From NCBI GenBank assembly GCA_900544175.1, contig UQUN01000035.1, positions 1-20,390 on the forward strand: a stretch of 20,390 bases of DNA. The letters run 5' to 3'. Below are positions 1 to 6,988 of the stretch, in pieces; position 1 is the stretch's first letter; the number at the start of each line of letters is the position of its first letter. The notes beneath the pieces were generated by a model, which saw nothing but the letters and a program-made list of their open reading frames with translations, searched no databases and was not told the DNA's origin. Made by a program: the position numbers and the translations under genes. This stretch comes from an uncultured Alistipes sp. Its GTDB lineage: Bacteria; Bacteroidota; Bacteroidia; Bacteroidales; UBA932.

Positions 1-63
1 AGTTGGTAGAGCACGACACTCTTAATGTTGGGGTCCAGGGTTCGAGCCCCTGAGGGAGCACCA
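1..63 (+). tRNA. tRNA-Lys (anticodon CTT), 5' end cut by the window
   Basis: The D-arm end, anticodon arm, variable loop, T arm, 3' acceptor strand and an encoded CCA (61-63) are all visible. The anticodon stem CGACA/TGTTG encloses the loop CTCTTAA, which puts CTT at the anticodon and so predicts a lysine tRNA reading AAG. The T stem CAGGG/CCCTG encloses TTCGAGC. About 13 bases of the 5' acceptor and D arm lie outside the window. Encoded CCA contrasts with the tRNA-Val at the other end of the window, which lacks the full CCA. Confidence 0.93.
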
Positions 64-76
64 AGTAAATCAGCCG

Positions 77-109
77 AGAGCCGCCCTGAACGCGGCTCTT
101 TTTATTTTT
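77..109 (+). terminator. Intrinsic terminator after tRNA-Lys
   Basis: An 8-bp perfect stem, AGAGCCGC (77-84) pairing with GCGGCTCT (92-99), has a 7-nt loop and is followed by a T-rich tract (99-109). It lies 13 bases after the tRNA CCA, so it most likely ends the tRNA transcript. Confidence 0.88.
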
Positions 110-332
110 CAGAGGTTTATAACTTTTCAAGTTTGGCATATTTTTTAAAATCTTTACTTTTAAACTCAAAATTTTCATCTTTTTCGTCCCCTCTCCCGTC
201 CCCTTGCTAAATTTGCATTCCGGAGGGGACGCGGAAACCGGAACATCAATTGCAAATTTAAACAAATATCCTCAATCAATCATCACGACAATGCGAATGC
301 AGCAGGGCAACCGCATAAAAAGAGAGAAAGAG

Positions 333-348
333 TTACTGATATCAGTAA
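333..348. promoter_or_regulatory. Perfect 16-bp palindrome, possible operator
   Basis: TTACTGATATCAGTAA reads identically on both strands. It sits just upstream of the candidate -33 region of the AraC-type gene, a common place for a dimeric regulator to bind. A further GTTAC follows at 354-358. AraC-family proteins usually bind direct rather than inverted repeats, so a different regulator is possible. Function is inferred from position only. Confidence 0.35.
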
Positions 349-353
349 TAATG

Positions 354-386
354 GTTACAGATACGGCATCATGACATATATCTTTG
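354..386 (+). promoter_or_regulatory. Candidate promoter of the AraC-type gene
   Basis: TATCTTTG (379-386) fits the Bacteroidetes -7 consensus TAnnTTTG. The -33 region about 20 bp upstream (GTTAC, 354-358) is a weak match to TTTG. Transcription would start around 392, giving a leader of only about 14 bases before the ATG at 406. Confidence 0.5.
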
Positions 387-405
387 CATAGAAATTCAAC
401 GACAA

Positions 406-1335
406 ATGGGAAGTCACAGTGATATCGACGGTATCGACTACGGCACATTGGATATAAAGACAGTATGCGAGTGCAACAAATGCCTTAGCACCAAGACGTT
501 ACATCCTCTTGCCACTCTCATCAACCTCGAGAAGACGGAAATCAGGAACGAAGCCGTAAAATTCGAGTTCTATGCAATACTGCTTATTGAAGACTGCCCT
601 GGAGGATGCAGCTGCTGCGGACGCAAATATTACGATTATGCCAATGCCACGATGGTATTCCTTACACCAGGCGACATATTCAGGATGACAGGAGACAACA
701 CCTTGCCGGACAAAGGCTGGCTTCTGGCGTTCCATCCGGACCTGCTGCACAGCACCACTCTGGACAGCCATATCCGTAACTATACGTTCTTCTGGTACCG
801 CAAGGAAGAGGCCCTGCATCTGTCTGTCAGAGAGACAGCCACTGTCACATGCTGCCTTGAGAACATCGAGACAGAACTGCACCATCCGATAGACTCACAT
901 ACAGCGACAATACTCTCACGCCATATAGAGCTCATGCTTGATTATTGCAGCCGCTTCTATGAAAGACAGTTCATCACGAGGGAGAACACCAACAAGGATA
1001 TAATGAAGCGTCTGGACAGAATGACTGAAGACTGGATTCTGCACCGGACAACCGGCACGGCAAAATCACAGCCGGCACCGGAATGTTTTTCAAGGTCTCT
1101 TGGTCTTTCCCAGGCTTATTTCAAGGATCTGCTCAAATTCGAGACCGGCAAGACATTCGAAGAATATTATCTGACCAGACAACTGGACGAGGCCAGAAGA
1201 ATGCTACTCAGGACAGACTCCTCTCCAGCCACGATTGCAGACAGGCTCGGATTTTCCAGCACCCAGTTTTTCTGCGCGATATTCAAGAAACTGACCGGGA
1301 AATCCCCGGCCGATTACCGGACATCCATGAACTGA
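406..1335 (+). CDS. AraC-family transcriptional regulator with cysteine-rich N-terminal domain
   Basis: Probable DNA-binding transcription factor of 309 residues. The C-terminal ~90 residues hold the two helix-turn-helix units of the AraC/XylS family: a first recognition region around SLGLSQAYFKDLLKFETGK and a second ending in GFSSTQFFCAIFKKLTGKSP. The N-terminal part looks like the cupin-type sensing domain of Bacteroidales AraC regulators (segment GRKYYDYANATMVFLTPGD). What is odd is the cysteines: residues 21, 23 and 26 (CECNKC) and 64, 68, 70 and 71 (a CPGGCSCC run), which could bind metal or sense redox state. The start at 406 is the first ATG after the candidate promoter. The gene converges with phoU, with 10 bases between their stops. 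The target and ligand are unknown; no obviously related gene is adjacent. Confidence 0.88.
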   Translation: MGSHSDIDGIDYGTLDIKTVCECNKCLSTKTLHPLATLINLEKTEIRNEAVKFEFYAILLIEDCPGGCSCCGRKYYDYANATMVFLTPGDIFRMTGDNTLPDKGWLLAFHPDLLHSTTLDSHIRNYTFFWYRKEEALHLSVRETATVTCCLENIETELHHPIDSHTATILSRHIELMLDYCSRFYERQFITRENTNKDIMKRLDRMTEDWILHRTTGTAKSQPAPECFSRSLGLSQAYFKDLLKFETGKTFEEYYLTRQLDEARRMLLRTDSSPATIADRLGFSSTQFFCAIFKKLTGKSPADYRTSMN

Positions 1336-1345
1336 CAGTACCTCA

Positions 1346-2038
1346 CTACGGTTTTGGCTCTCCAATATCAGACAGTTTGCCTACATGCTTGAGAACCTTT
1401 GCATCTATATAGAAGACTATCTCCTCCGCAATGTTGGTCAGATGGTCACCGGTGCGCTCAAGCTTGCGGAAGATGCTGCCGAGTCCCATGGCCACAGGCA
1501 GCTCGTCCAGATGCCCCTTGGCATAATCCATAAGGATACTGTCGGAAGCGGCCTTGAGCCTGTCCAGCTCGTCATCCATGTCGATGACTGATGAGGCTTT
1601 TGCCGGATTCTCATCCATCAGAGCGTTCTGCAGCTCGTTCATCATCTCCAGCACGACAGCGAACATCCTTTCCAGCTGCAGTTTTTCTATCAGACCTGCA
1701 TCCAGACTCTGCACCGTAGTCTCCTTGACGAAACGGGCGATGCTGTAGGCATAGTCTCCGATGCGCTCCAGGTCGTTGTTGATCTTGAGCATGGCCAGGA
1801 CGAAACGGAGGTCCACGGCCACAGGGGTATAGAGAGCGATGAAGTCCTCCACCTGCGTGTCTATCTTGATATCCTGAGCATCCACCAGACGCTCACGCAC
1901 CCATATCTGCTGGGCTATGTTGCGGTCAAGTCCCAGCACCGCCTGACGGGCCTGGTCCATCTGATTGTACACCATCGTCCACATGCGGTATACCTCGTTG
2001 CGGAGCTGTGTAAGTTGCTGATCTACGAATTTAACCAT
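1346..2038 (-). CDS. phoU: Phosphate signalling/transport regulator PhoU
   Basis: Cytoplasmic regulator that links the Pst transporter to PhoR/PhoB-type signalling and restrains phosphate uptake. The 230-residue length matches the family, which is built of two three-helix bundles. The two expected E-x-x-x-D metal-binding repeats are visible as ERIGDYAYSIAR in the first half and ERTGDHLTNIAEE in the second. It is the last gene of the pst operon, 22 bases after pstB, the usual family arrangement. It ends in TAG, 10 bases from the stop of the convergent AraC-type gene. No phoR/phoB pair lies in the window, so the partner kinase must be elsewhere. Confidence 0.96.
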   Translation of the reverse strand: MVKFVDQQLTQLRNEVYRMWTMVYNQMDQARQAVLGLDRNIAQQIWVRERLVDAQDIKIDTQVEDFIALYTPVAVDLRFVLAMLKINNDLERIGDYAYSIARFVKETTVQSLDAGLIEKLQLERMFAVVLEMMNELQNALMDENPAKASSVIDMDDELDRLKAASDSILMDYAKGHLDELPVAMGLGSIFRKLERTGDHLTNIAEEIVFYIDAKVLKHVGKLSDIGEPKP

Positions 2039-2060
2039 ATCATGTTACTGTTTTTGTCTG

Positions 2061-2813
2061 TTAACCGAAGCGTCCTGTGATGTAATTCTGCGTCGCCTCC
2101 TTGTGCGGATTCGTGAAGATGGTCCTGGTATCGTCGTACTCTACCATCTCGCCCATATAGAAGAAGGCAGTCCTGTCGCTGACCCTCGCTGCCTGCTGCA
2201 TGTTGTGCGTGACGATGACGATGGTCACCTGACTGCGCAGCTCGCTTATCAGCTCCTCCACCTTGGCCGTGGATATCGGATCAAGAGCCGAAGCCGGCTC
2301 GTCCATAAGCAGCACGGACGGGGAGACCGCCATTGCCCGAGCGATACAGAGCCTCTGCTGCTGCCCTCCCGAGAGCGCGAAGGCCGAATCATTCAGCTTG
2401 TCCTTCACTTCGTCCCAGAGAGCCGCCCCGCGCAGGGACTCCTCCACTCTCTCCCGGATGTATTTCTTGTCCTTTATCCCATTGACACGCAGTCCGTAGG
2501 CCACATTGTCGAATATACTTTTCGGAAAGGGGTTGGGTCTCTGGAAGACCATCCCCACATTCTTGCGCAATTCGTCCACATGCACGTCCTGACCGTATAT
2601 GTCCTGTCCGTCAATCAGTATCTGTCCCTCAAGCCTTGTTCCTGGTATCAGGTCGTTCATCCGGTTGAACAGCCGCAGAAAAGTGGACTTGCCGCAGCCC
2701 GAAGGACCGATGAAGGCGACCACCTGATTCTGCGGAATCTCCATCGAGATGCCTTTAAGGGCATGGAAGTCCCCGTAGTAGAAATTGACGTCTTTGGCTT
2801 CGATTTTTTCCAT
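2061..2813 (-). CDS. pstB: Phosphate ABC transporter ATP-binding protein PstB
   Basis: ATPase that powers phosphate import through PstC/PstA, on the cytoplasmic face of the membrane. At 250 residues it is the standard PstB length. Walker A is GPSGCGKST (residues 36-44), the Q-loop lies near FQRPNPFP (90-97), the ABC signature is LSGGQQ (147-152), Walker B is VLLMDE (167-172) with DP following, and the switch histidine is in VTHNMQQ. The phrases NRMNDLIPG and RPNPFPKSI are characteristic of PstB rather than of other ABC ATPases. It lies 15 bases after pstA and 22 bases before phoU in the same operon. Confidence 0.98.
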   Translation of the reverse strand: MEKIEAKDVNFYYGDFHALKGISMEIPQNQVVAFIGPSGCGKSTFLRLFNRMNDLIPGTRLEGQILIDGQDIYGQDVHVDELRKNVGMVFQRPNPFPKSIFDNVAYGLRVNGIKDKKYIRERVEESLRGAALWDEVKDKLNDSAFALSGGQQQRLCIARAMAVSPSVLLMDEPASALDPISTAKVEELISELRSQVTIVIVTHNMQQAARVSDRTAFFYMGEMVEYDDTRTIFTNPHKEATQNYITGRFG

Positions 2814-2828
2814 TGATGTTATATGTCG

Positions 2829-3716
2829 TTATTTGAGTTTCAAACGTTTTTCGAAGTATTTCCTGAGTCCTCCCGCCAGCAGATTGATTATCAAAACTAT
2901 GATTATCAGCACAAGAGCCGTGCCGAAGGCGATGGGCTGCTGCGCCTCGATATCCGTGCCGCTGGTGGAGATGACGTAGAGGTGGTATGGCAGGGCCATG
3001 CACTGGTCAAGGATGGAATTGGGCAGCTGAGGGAAGAAATACGCGGCGCAGGTAAACAGAATCGGAGCCGTCTCCCCGGATACGCGGCCCAGGGAAAGAA
3101 TCAGTCCCGTGATGATGCGGGGCATGCCCATAGGCAGCACCACCTTCCATATAGTCTGCAGCTTGGTGGCTCCGAGAGCAAGACTGCCCTCGCGGATTCC
3201 GGCCGGGATGTCCTTCAGGGCCTCCTCCGTAGTGCGGATAATCAGAGGCAGGGACAGCAGTCCGAGAGTGAGGGAACCGGCCAGAATACTGTCTCCGAAG
3301 CCCATGTATTTTACGAACAGGGCCATACCGAAAAGTCCGAACACTATCGACGGCACTCCGCTCAGGTTGTTGGTCATCAGCCGGATGAACTTGACCACCC
3401 AGCCTTTGGAGGCATACTCATTCATATATATGCCGCTCATGATGCCTATGGGGAAAGCCACCACCGCACTGCCGAGCATCAGCAGCAGGGTTCCGACTAT
3501 CGCAGGGAAAATACCTCCGGAGCGCATGCCGTCCTCGGGAGCCTTGGTCAGGAAATCCCAGCTCAGGACTCCCGCTCCCCTGTAAATGATGAATCCGAGA
3601 ATGGCGAAAAGCACCAGTACAATGAAATAGCTGAGGATTCGGAAAACAGTGAAGGCTGCAGTCTGCGAGCGGCGCTTACGGAGATGGTAGCCGGTGGGAT
3701 ATACAGGTGAGTTCAT
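2829..3716 (-). CDS. pstA: Phosphate ABC transporter permease PstA
   Basis: Inner-membrane channel subunit that pairs with PstC. The 295 residues show six hydrophobic segments: an N-terminal one (about 24-46) after a basic cytoplasmic tail, and five in the permease core. The permease EAA-type loop that docks on PstB is visible as EALKDIPAGIREGSLALGATKLQTIWKV (given by position, about residues 164-191). GVPSIVFGLFG is typical of PstA/PstC. It is separated from pstC by 9 bases and from pstB by 15. A long reading frame on the opposite strand is just the complement of this gene. Confidence 0.97.
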   Translation of the reverse strand: MNSPVYPTGYHLRKRRSQTAAFTVFRILSYFIVLVLFAILGFIIYRGAGVLSWDFLTKAPEDGMRSGGIFPAIVGTLLLMLGSAVVAFPIGIMSGIYMNEYASKGWVVKFIRLMTNNLSGVPSIVFGLFGMALFVKYMGFGDSILAGSLTLGLLSLPLIIRTTEEALKDIPAGIREGSLALGATKLQTIWKVVLPMGMPRIITGLILSLGRVSGETAPILFTCAAYFFPQLPNSILDQCMALPYHLYVISTSGTDIEAQQPIAFGTALVLIIIVLIINLLAGGLRKYFEKRLKLK

Positions 3717-3725
3717 GTCGGACAG

Positions 3726-4922
3726 TTACGAATTTTTTGCCTTATTGCGATGAGAAATGTACTCCACGCAAAGGTTGATGAAAAATGTTATGAAGAAAAG
3801 TATTACACCCAGCAGGAAGAGAGACTGGTAGTGCGCTCCGCCGGCCGGGGCCTCCCCGAGCTCGGCGGCAATCGTAGCCGGAATGGTCCTCAAAGGCTCG
3901 AGGATAGAATGCGGTATGACGGCGGCATTTCCGGTCACCATGAGCACCGCCATGGTCTCTCCTACCGCACGTCCGATACCAAGTACCACTCCTGAAGCGA
4001 TTCCGGACATAGAGGACGGTATCACCACCTTTGCCACTGTCTGCCATCTCGATGCGCCGAGAGCCAGAGATGCTTCCCTGAGAGCTCTGGGACAGTTGCG
4101 CATGGCGTCTTCCGCGACCGTGACTATGGTAGGCAGAGCCATGATGGCCAGGACAATACTGCCGGCCAGCCCGCTCTCACCTACCGGCAGGCCGAAAACC
4201 TGCTGCAGCATAGGTACTATGACTATCAGGCCGAAGAAACCGTACACCACCGAGGGTATGCCGTTCAGCAGCTCAATAACCGGTTTCAGAAAATTGCGGA
4301 CACGCTCGGATGCCACCTCGGACATATACACCGCTATACTTATACCGAAAGGCAAGGCAAAGAGAATGGCGAAAAAACTCACCCACAATGTACCCGCCAG
4401 CAGAGGCCACATGCCGAACAGAGGAGCAGGCGTCGCTGTCGGGAACCATTCCGATCCGGCCAGAACCTCCTTCACGGAAATGTTATTGTCGTCGATGAAG
4501 CTCAGCTGCGCCCCTTCCGGAATCATGCTCTCCGGCACGAATGCGACCATTCCAGGATGCTCTCCTATCAGGGCCGCTATCATCTCCGGTGCATTCTCAT
4601 ACTGTTCCCCGAGTTCCTCCTCGGTAAAATATTTGTCCATGTCTTCCAGACGGAAAGCAGTGATGGGCAGGTCCGGGCCTCCCAGTTCCTTCCAGTTGGT
4701 CACATCCTCGTCGAAGACAGCCTTTATCTGAGCTGCGTCCATCTTCCGTACCGGATTGTCCTTGTGCAGGGCCAGGACATATCCCTCCTCGATGACTTTT
4801 TCACGGAACAGACCGGCTCCCTCAGTGAACAGGAAGCCGATTATCAGCAGAATAACCAGACTGGTGACAAATCCGCTGGCCGTCAGCAGCCATCTGACCG
4901 CCTTCTCCATGAAACGCTTCAT
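3726..4922 (-). CDS. pstC: Phosphate ABC transporter permease PstC with an inserted PstS-like lobe
   Basis: Inner-membrane channel subunit of 398 residues, longer than the ~300-320 typical of E. coli-type PstC. TM1 spans about 12-33. Residues ~48-165 then form a non-membrane segment before the permease core begins (about 168 onward, with LLNGIPSVVYGFFG and an EAA loop ending GASRWQTVAKVVIPSS). Part of this segment looks like phosphate-binding protein: PstC 56-82 (NPV...TNWKELGG) and PstS 112-138 of the neighbouring gene (NPV...TNWKEVGG) share 14 of 27 residues, and further on PGMVAF parallels GAIGYI of PstS. The SSGT phosphate-binding motif of PstS is absent, so this is probably a lobe that binds no phosphate itself. 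The start codon overlaps the pstS stop (ATGA), suggesting translational coupling. Confidence 0.95.
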   Translation of the reverse strand: MKRFMEKAVRWLLTASGFVTSLVILLIIGFLFTEGAGLFREKVIEEGYVLALHKDNPVRKMDAAQIKAVFDEDVTNWKELGGPDLPITAFRLEDMDKYFTEEELGEQYENAPEMIAALIGEHPGMVAFVPESMIPEGAQLSFIDDNNISVKEVLAGSEWFPTATPAPLFGMWPLLAGTLWVSFFAILFALPFGISIAVYMSEVASERVRNFLKPVIELLNGIPSVVYGFFGLIVIVPMLQQVFGLPVGESGLAGSIVLAIMALPTIVTVAEDAMRNCPRALREASLALGASRWQTVAKVVIPSSMSGIASGVVLGIGRAVGETMAVLMVTGNAAVIPHSILEPLRTIPATIAAELGEAPAGGAHYQSLFLLGVILFFITFFINLCVEYISHRNKAKNS

Positions 4923-5818
4923 CTTCCAACGGCCTCCTCCCCGTTGTCCGCCTCATTATCCTTGCCGTCCCCCTGCACAGTGCCCTCATCGCTCTCCATT
5001 TTCACCGGGATGAAACCCTGCGCCAGGACTGACTGCTGCCCCACCGGCGAGAGTGCGTAGGAAATGAACGGACTCACCACAGCCTCCTTGGCAGAGTCAT
5101 AATAATAGTACAGCGGACGGACTATGGGATAGGAGCCGTCCGCGGCAGTCTCGACCGAGGGCAGGGCATAGTGCCTGCCTCCGTCGTAGGACACCGCGAG
5201 AGGTTTCACGTACTGATTGAGATAGGCCAGGCCGATGTAGCCTATGGCCCCTTTGGTCTGCCTTACCGACTGGATGATGGCCCCGGTGGCCGGCATAGAC
5301 AGGATACTGCTCATATAGTTCTTGTTCTCCAGGACACTCTCCTTGAAAAACTCATACGTACCGGAGGATGTCTCACGGGAATAGACCACTATCCTGCGGT
5401 CCTCTCCGCCGACTTCCTTCCAGTTGGTGATCTTGCCCCGGAAGATGGCCTCCAGCTGCTCGCGGGTCAGCTTCGAGACGGGATTGGAGGGATTGACCAC
5501 CACCGCAAGAGCATCATATGCCACGATCACCTCCTCAGCCTCCAGGCCGGCTTCAGCGAATTTCATTTTCTCTCCGAACTTGATGCGGCGCGAAGCCATG
5601 GCGATGTCGGTGGTGTTCTCCATCAGAGCGGATATGCCCACACCCGAGCCTCCGCCGGTGACTATCACGCTGCTGTCGGGATGCTCTTCAAGATATTCCT
5701 CTGCAAGTTCTTGTGTAAGTGGAAGAAGTGTGTCACTGCCCTTGACCCTTTGGGCCTGTGCCGACCCGAAAGCGGTCATAGCGACAAATACGGAAATAAG
5801 AATCTTTCTATGGTTCAT
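4919..5818 (-). CDS. pstS: Periplasmic phosphate-binding protein PstS
   Basis: Captures phosphate in the periplasm and delivers it to PstCA. The 299-residue precursor starts at the ATG at 5818, giving a classical signal peptide with predicted cleavage after A-Q-A (residue 22). A longer in-frame start at 5896 is rejected because it would include the promoter -7 element. Binding motifs visible are GSDTLLPL (27-34), GGGSGVGI (55-62), the D-I-A-M-ASRR stretch (71-78) and SRETSSGTYEFF (147-158). The C-terminal ~25 residues are acidic and low complexity, an unusual tail. It is first in the operon and overlaps pstC by 4 bases. The promoter and Pho-box-like array upstream suggest induction by phosphate starvation. 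Confidence 0.96.
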   Translation of the reverse strand: MNHRKILISVFVAMTAFGSAQAQRVKGSDTLLPLTQELAEEYLEEHPDSSVIVTGGGSGVGISALMENTTDIAMASRRIKFGEKMKFAEAGLEAEEVIVAYDALAVVVNPSNPVSKLTREQLEAIFRGKITNWKEVGGEDRRIVVYSRETSSGTYEFFKESVLENKNYMSSILSMPATGAIIQSVRQTKGAIGYIGLAYLNQYVKPLAVSYDGGRHYALPSVETAADGSYPIVRPLYYYYDSAKEAVVSPFISYALSPVGQQSVLAQGFIPVKMESDEGTVQGDGKDNEADNGEEAVGR

Positions 5819-5859
5819 CTTCTGTATTGTTGTCTGCCCTGATTTTACATGGCAGGCCG

Positions 5860-5890
5860 CAAAGATACAGGCATCCGCGACGTGTACAAG
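5860..5890 (-). promoter_or_regulatory. Promoter of the pst operon
   Basis: On the minus strand, TATCTTTG (5867 down to 5860) matches the Bacteroidetes -7 consensus, and CTTG (5890-5887) lies 19 bp upstream as a near-match to the -33 TTTG. Transcription would start near 5853, about 35 bases ahead of the pstS ATG at 5818. Confidence 0.7.
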
Positions 5891-5904
5891 ACCCATTACT
5901 CACG

Positions 5905-5944
5905 TTTCACATCTACGTAACACCATTTTAACCGTTTCGTAACA
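5905..5944 (-). promoter_or_regulatory. Pho-box-like array: four 7-mers on an 11-bp period
   Basis: Read on the minus strand, TGTTACG (5944-5938), GGTTAAA (5933-5927), TGTTACG (5922-5916) and TGTGAAA (5911-5905) follow one another with exactly 4 bases between each. Two units are identical. A 7-bp direct repeat with 4-bp spacing is the known architecture of PhoB operators, one helical turn per unit. The array lies 15 bp upstream of the pst -33 element. Binding by a PhoB homologue is inferred from architecture and location. Confidence 0.6.
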
Positions 5945-5963
5945 CACTCCCTGCGGTTCCGGT

Positions 5964-6377
5964 TCACTTTCTTTTTAAAATACTTGAGGATATTACTGGC
6001 AGTATCACATAGTCCGCAGGCAACCAGTCCACAGTTGCAAGTTCCGGATATGAAAGCCAGCGGGCAGCCTCATGCTCCTTCAGGACCAGTGCCCCCGACA
6101 CCACACTGCACAGATAGCAGTGCATCGTCAGGTGAAACTCCGGATAATCATACTCCACTGTATACAAAAGTTCCCCTACATCGATCTCCGCATCCAGTTC
6201 CTCCCGGATTTCCCTGCGGAGGGCCTCCTCCTGACTCTCTCCGGCCTCCATCTTCCCGCCCGGAAACTCCCATTTATCCTTGAACTCCCCGTAACCGCGC
6301 TGCGTCGCCAGAATGCGGCCGTCTTTATGGATGACCGCCGCCACCACCTCTATCCTCTTCCGATTAACATTTATCAT
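5964..6377 (-). CDS. Nudix (MutT/NudG-like) nucleotide pyrophosphohydrolase
   Basis: Hydrolyses nucleoside triphosphate derivatives to monophosphate and pyrophosphate. The 137-residue length and the opening pattern (ATQR near residue 24, W-E-F-P-G-G-K at 36-42) resemble the MutT/CTP-pyrophosphohydrolase group, which acts on damaged or non-canonical nucleotides. The complete Nudix box G-x5-E-x7-R-E-x-x-E-E runs from G41 to A63, with all the metal-binding glutamates present. Exact substrate cannot be read from sequence. It lies 43 bases downstream of vsr on the same strand, so a shared transcript is possible, and both would act in genome maintenance. A tiny frame (6374-6409) overlaps its start by ATGA. 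Confidence 0.9.
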   Translation of the reverse strand: MINVNRKRIEVVAAVIHKDGRILATQRGYGEFKDKWEFPGGKMEAGESQEEALRREIREELDAEIDVGELLYTVEYDYPEFHLTMHCYLCSVVSGALVLKEHEAARWLSYPELATVDWLPADYVILPVISSSILKRK

Positions 6378-6409
6378 AATCCAACGATTTTTTCTTCTAA
6401 ATTCTCCAT
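6374..6409 (-). CDS. Possible 11-residue leader ORF before the Nudix gene
   Basis: A minimal reading frame encoding MENLEEKIVGL lies in the vsr-Nudix gap. Its TGA stop overlaps the Nudix ATG in an ATGA arrangement, the geometry used for translational coupling. It has no recognisable family and may be chance. Its value is that it could set the translation rate of the Nudix gene. Confidence 0.25.
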   Translation of the reverse strand: MENLEEKIVGL

Positions 6410-6420
6410 AGCCGTTTCTC

Positions 6421-6951
6421 TCATGGTTCCGCTACCATTTTCACATCATCGCCGTCACAGCAGTCCTCATCACCCATCACCGGATACTCCAAAGTCTGAG
6501 GTCCCACGTCTTTCACCTCCCTGTCAGCCAAATAGATGCGATAGAAAGTCTGCTCAAGCGACTCGAGCGTACGCCGGCGTACGGCAGCGGACCTGAGGCT
6601 GCACTCCCAGATGACTATCGTGTGCCAGCCAAGGCGTGCAAGATCCTGGTAGTCCCGGTGATCCCGCTCGCGGTTGCGTTCTATCTTCGTGCGCCAGAAC
6701 TCTACATTGGTCTTAGGAAGACGAAAATAGCGGCAGCCTTCGTGGCCGTGCCAGAAGCAGCCGTTAACGAATATGCAGGTGCGGTACTTGCGCAAGACGA
6801 TATCGGGATGGCCCGGCAGGCGCGGATGGTTGAGCCGATAGCGGAAGCCACGGGAATGCAGCCAGCGGCGGACGGTCATCTCTGGTTTGGTGTCTGCCGA
6901 ACGGATGGCCGCCATGTTATTATGCCGCTGCTGAGGGGACATCGTATCCAT
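6421..6951 (-). CDS. vsr: Very short patch repair endonuclease Vsr
   Basis: Nicks DNA at T:G mismatches that arise by deamination of 5-methylcytosine, starting short-patch repair. The 176-residue protein keeps the residues known from E. coli Vsr: M13 (intercalating wedge), catalytic D50 in GHPDIV, F66-W67 in NGCFWHGHEGC, and the zinc-site ligands C65, H70, C73 and C117 (in VIWECSL). The opening SPQQRHNNMAAIRSADTKPE is the family signature. The C-terminal ~40 residues after the core are longer than needed for catalysis. No Dcm-type cytosine methyltransferase flanks it, although vsr is classically beside one. It lies 37 bases after the DKNYY gene and 43 before the Nudix gene. Confidence 0.95.
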   Translation of the reverse strand: MDTMSPQQRHNNMAAIRSADTKPEMTVRRWLHSRGFRYRLNHPRLPGHPDIVLRKYRTCIFVNGCFWHGHEGCRYFRLPKTNVEFWRTKIERNRERDHRDYQDLARLGWHTIVIWECSLRSAAVRRRTLESLEQTFYRIYLADREVKDVGPQTLEYPVMGDEDCCDGDDVKMVAEP

Positions 6952-6988
6952 ACAGCGCGAATTTAGTAAAATTAACCGGACTTAAAGT

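Larger units (their letters stand above)
110..405. other. AT-rich intergenic region upstream of the AraC-type regulator
   Basis: No gene is supported here. The first ~75 bases are low-complexity A/T. A 9-bp inverted repeat, CGTCCCCTC (185-193) and GAGGGGACG (223-231), brackets a TAAATTTG element (208-215) that matches the Bacteroidetes -7 consensus, but its -33 partner is poor. A perfect palindrome (333-348) and a second promoter candidate (354-386), both listed separately, lie nearer the gene. Confidence 0.6.

Noticed and set aside
2823..3710. 295-residue plus-strand reading frame opposite pstA
   Set aside because: It is the complement of a well-supported permease gene; its translation is polar, with no family resemblance.
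5819..5896. Longer start for pstS at 5896
   Set aside because: The extra 26 residues would cover the -7 promoter element and place a polar stretch before the signal peptide.
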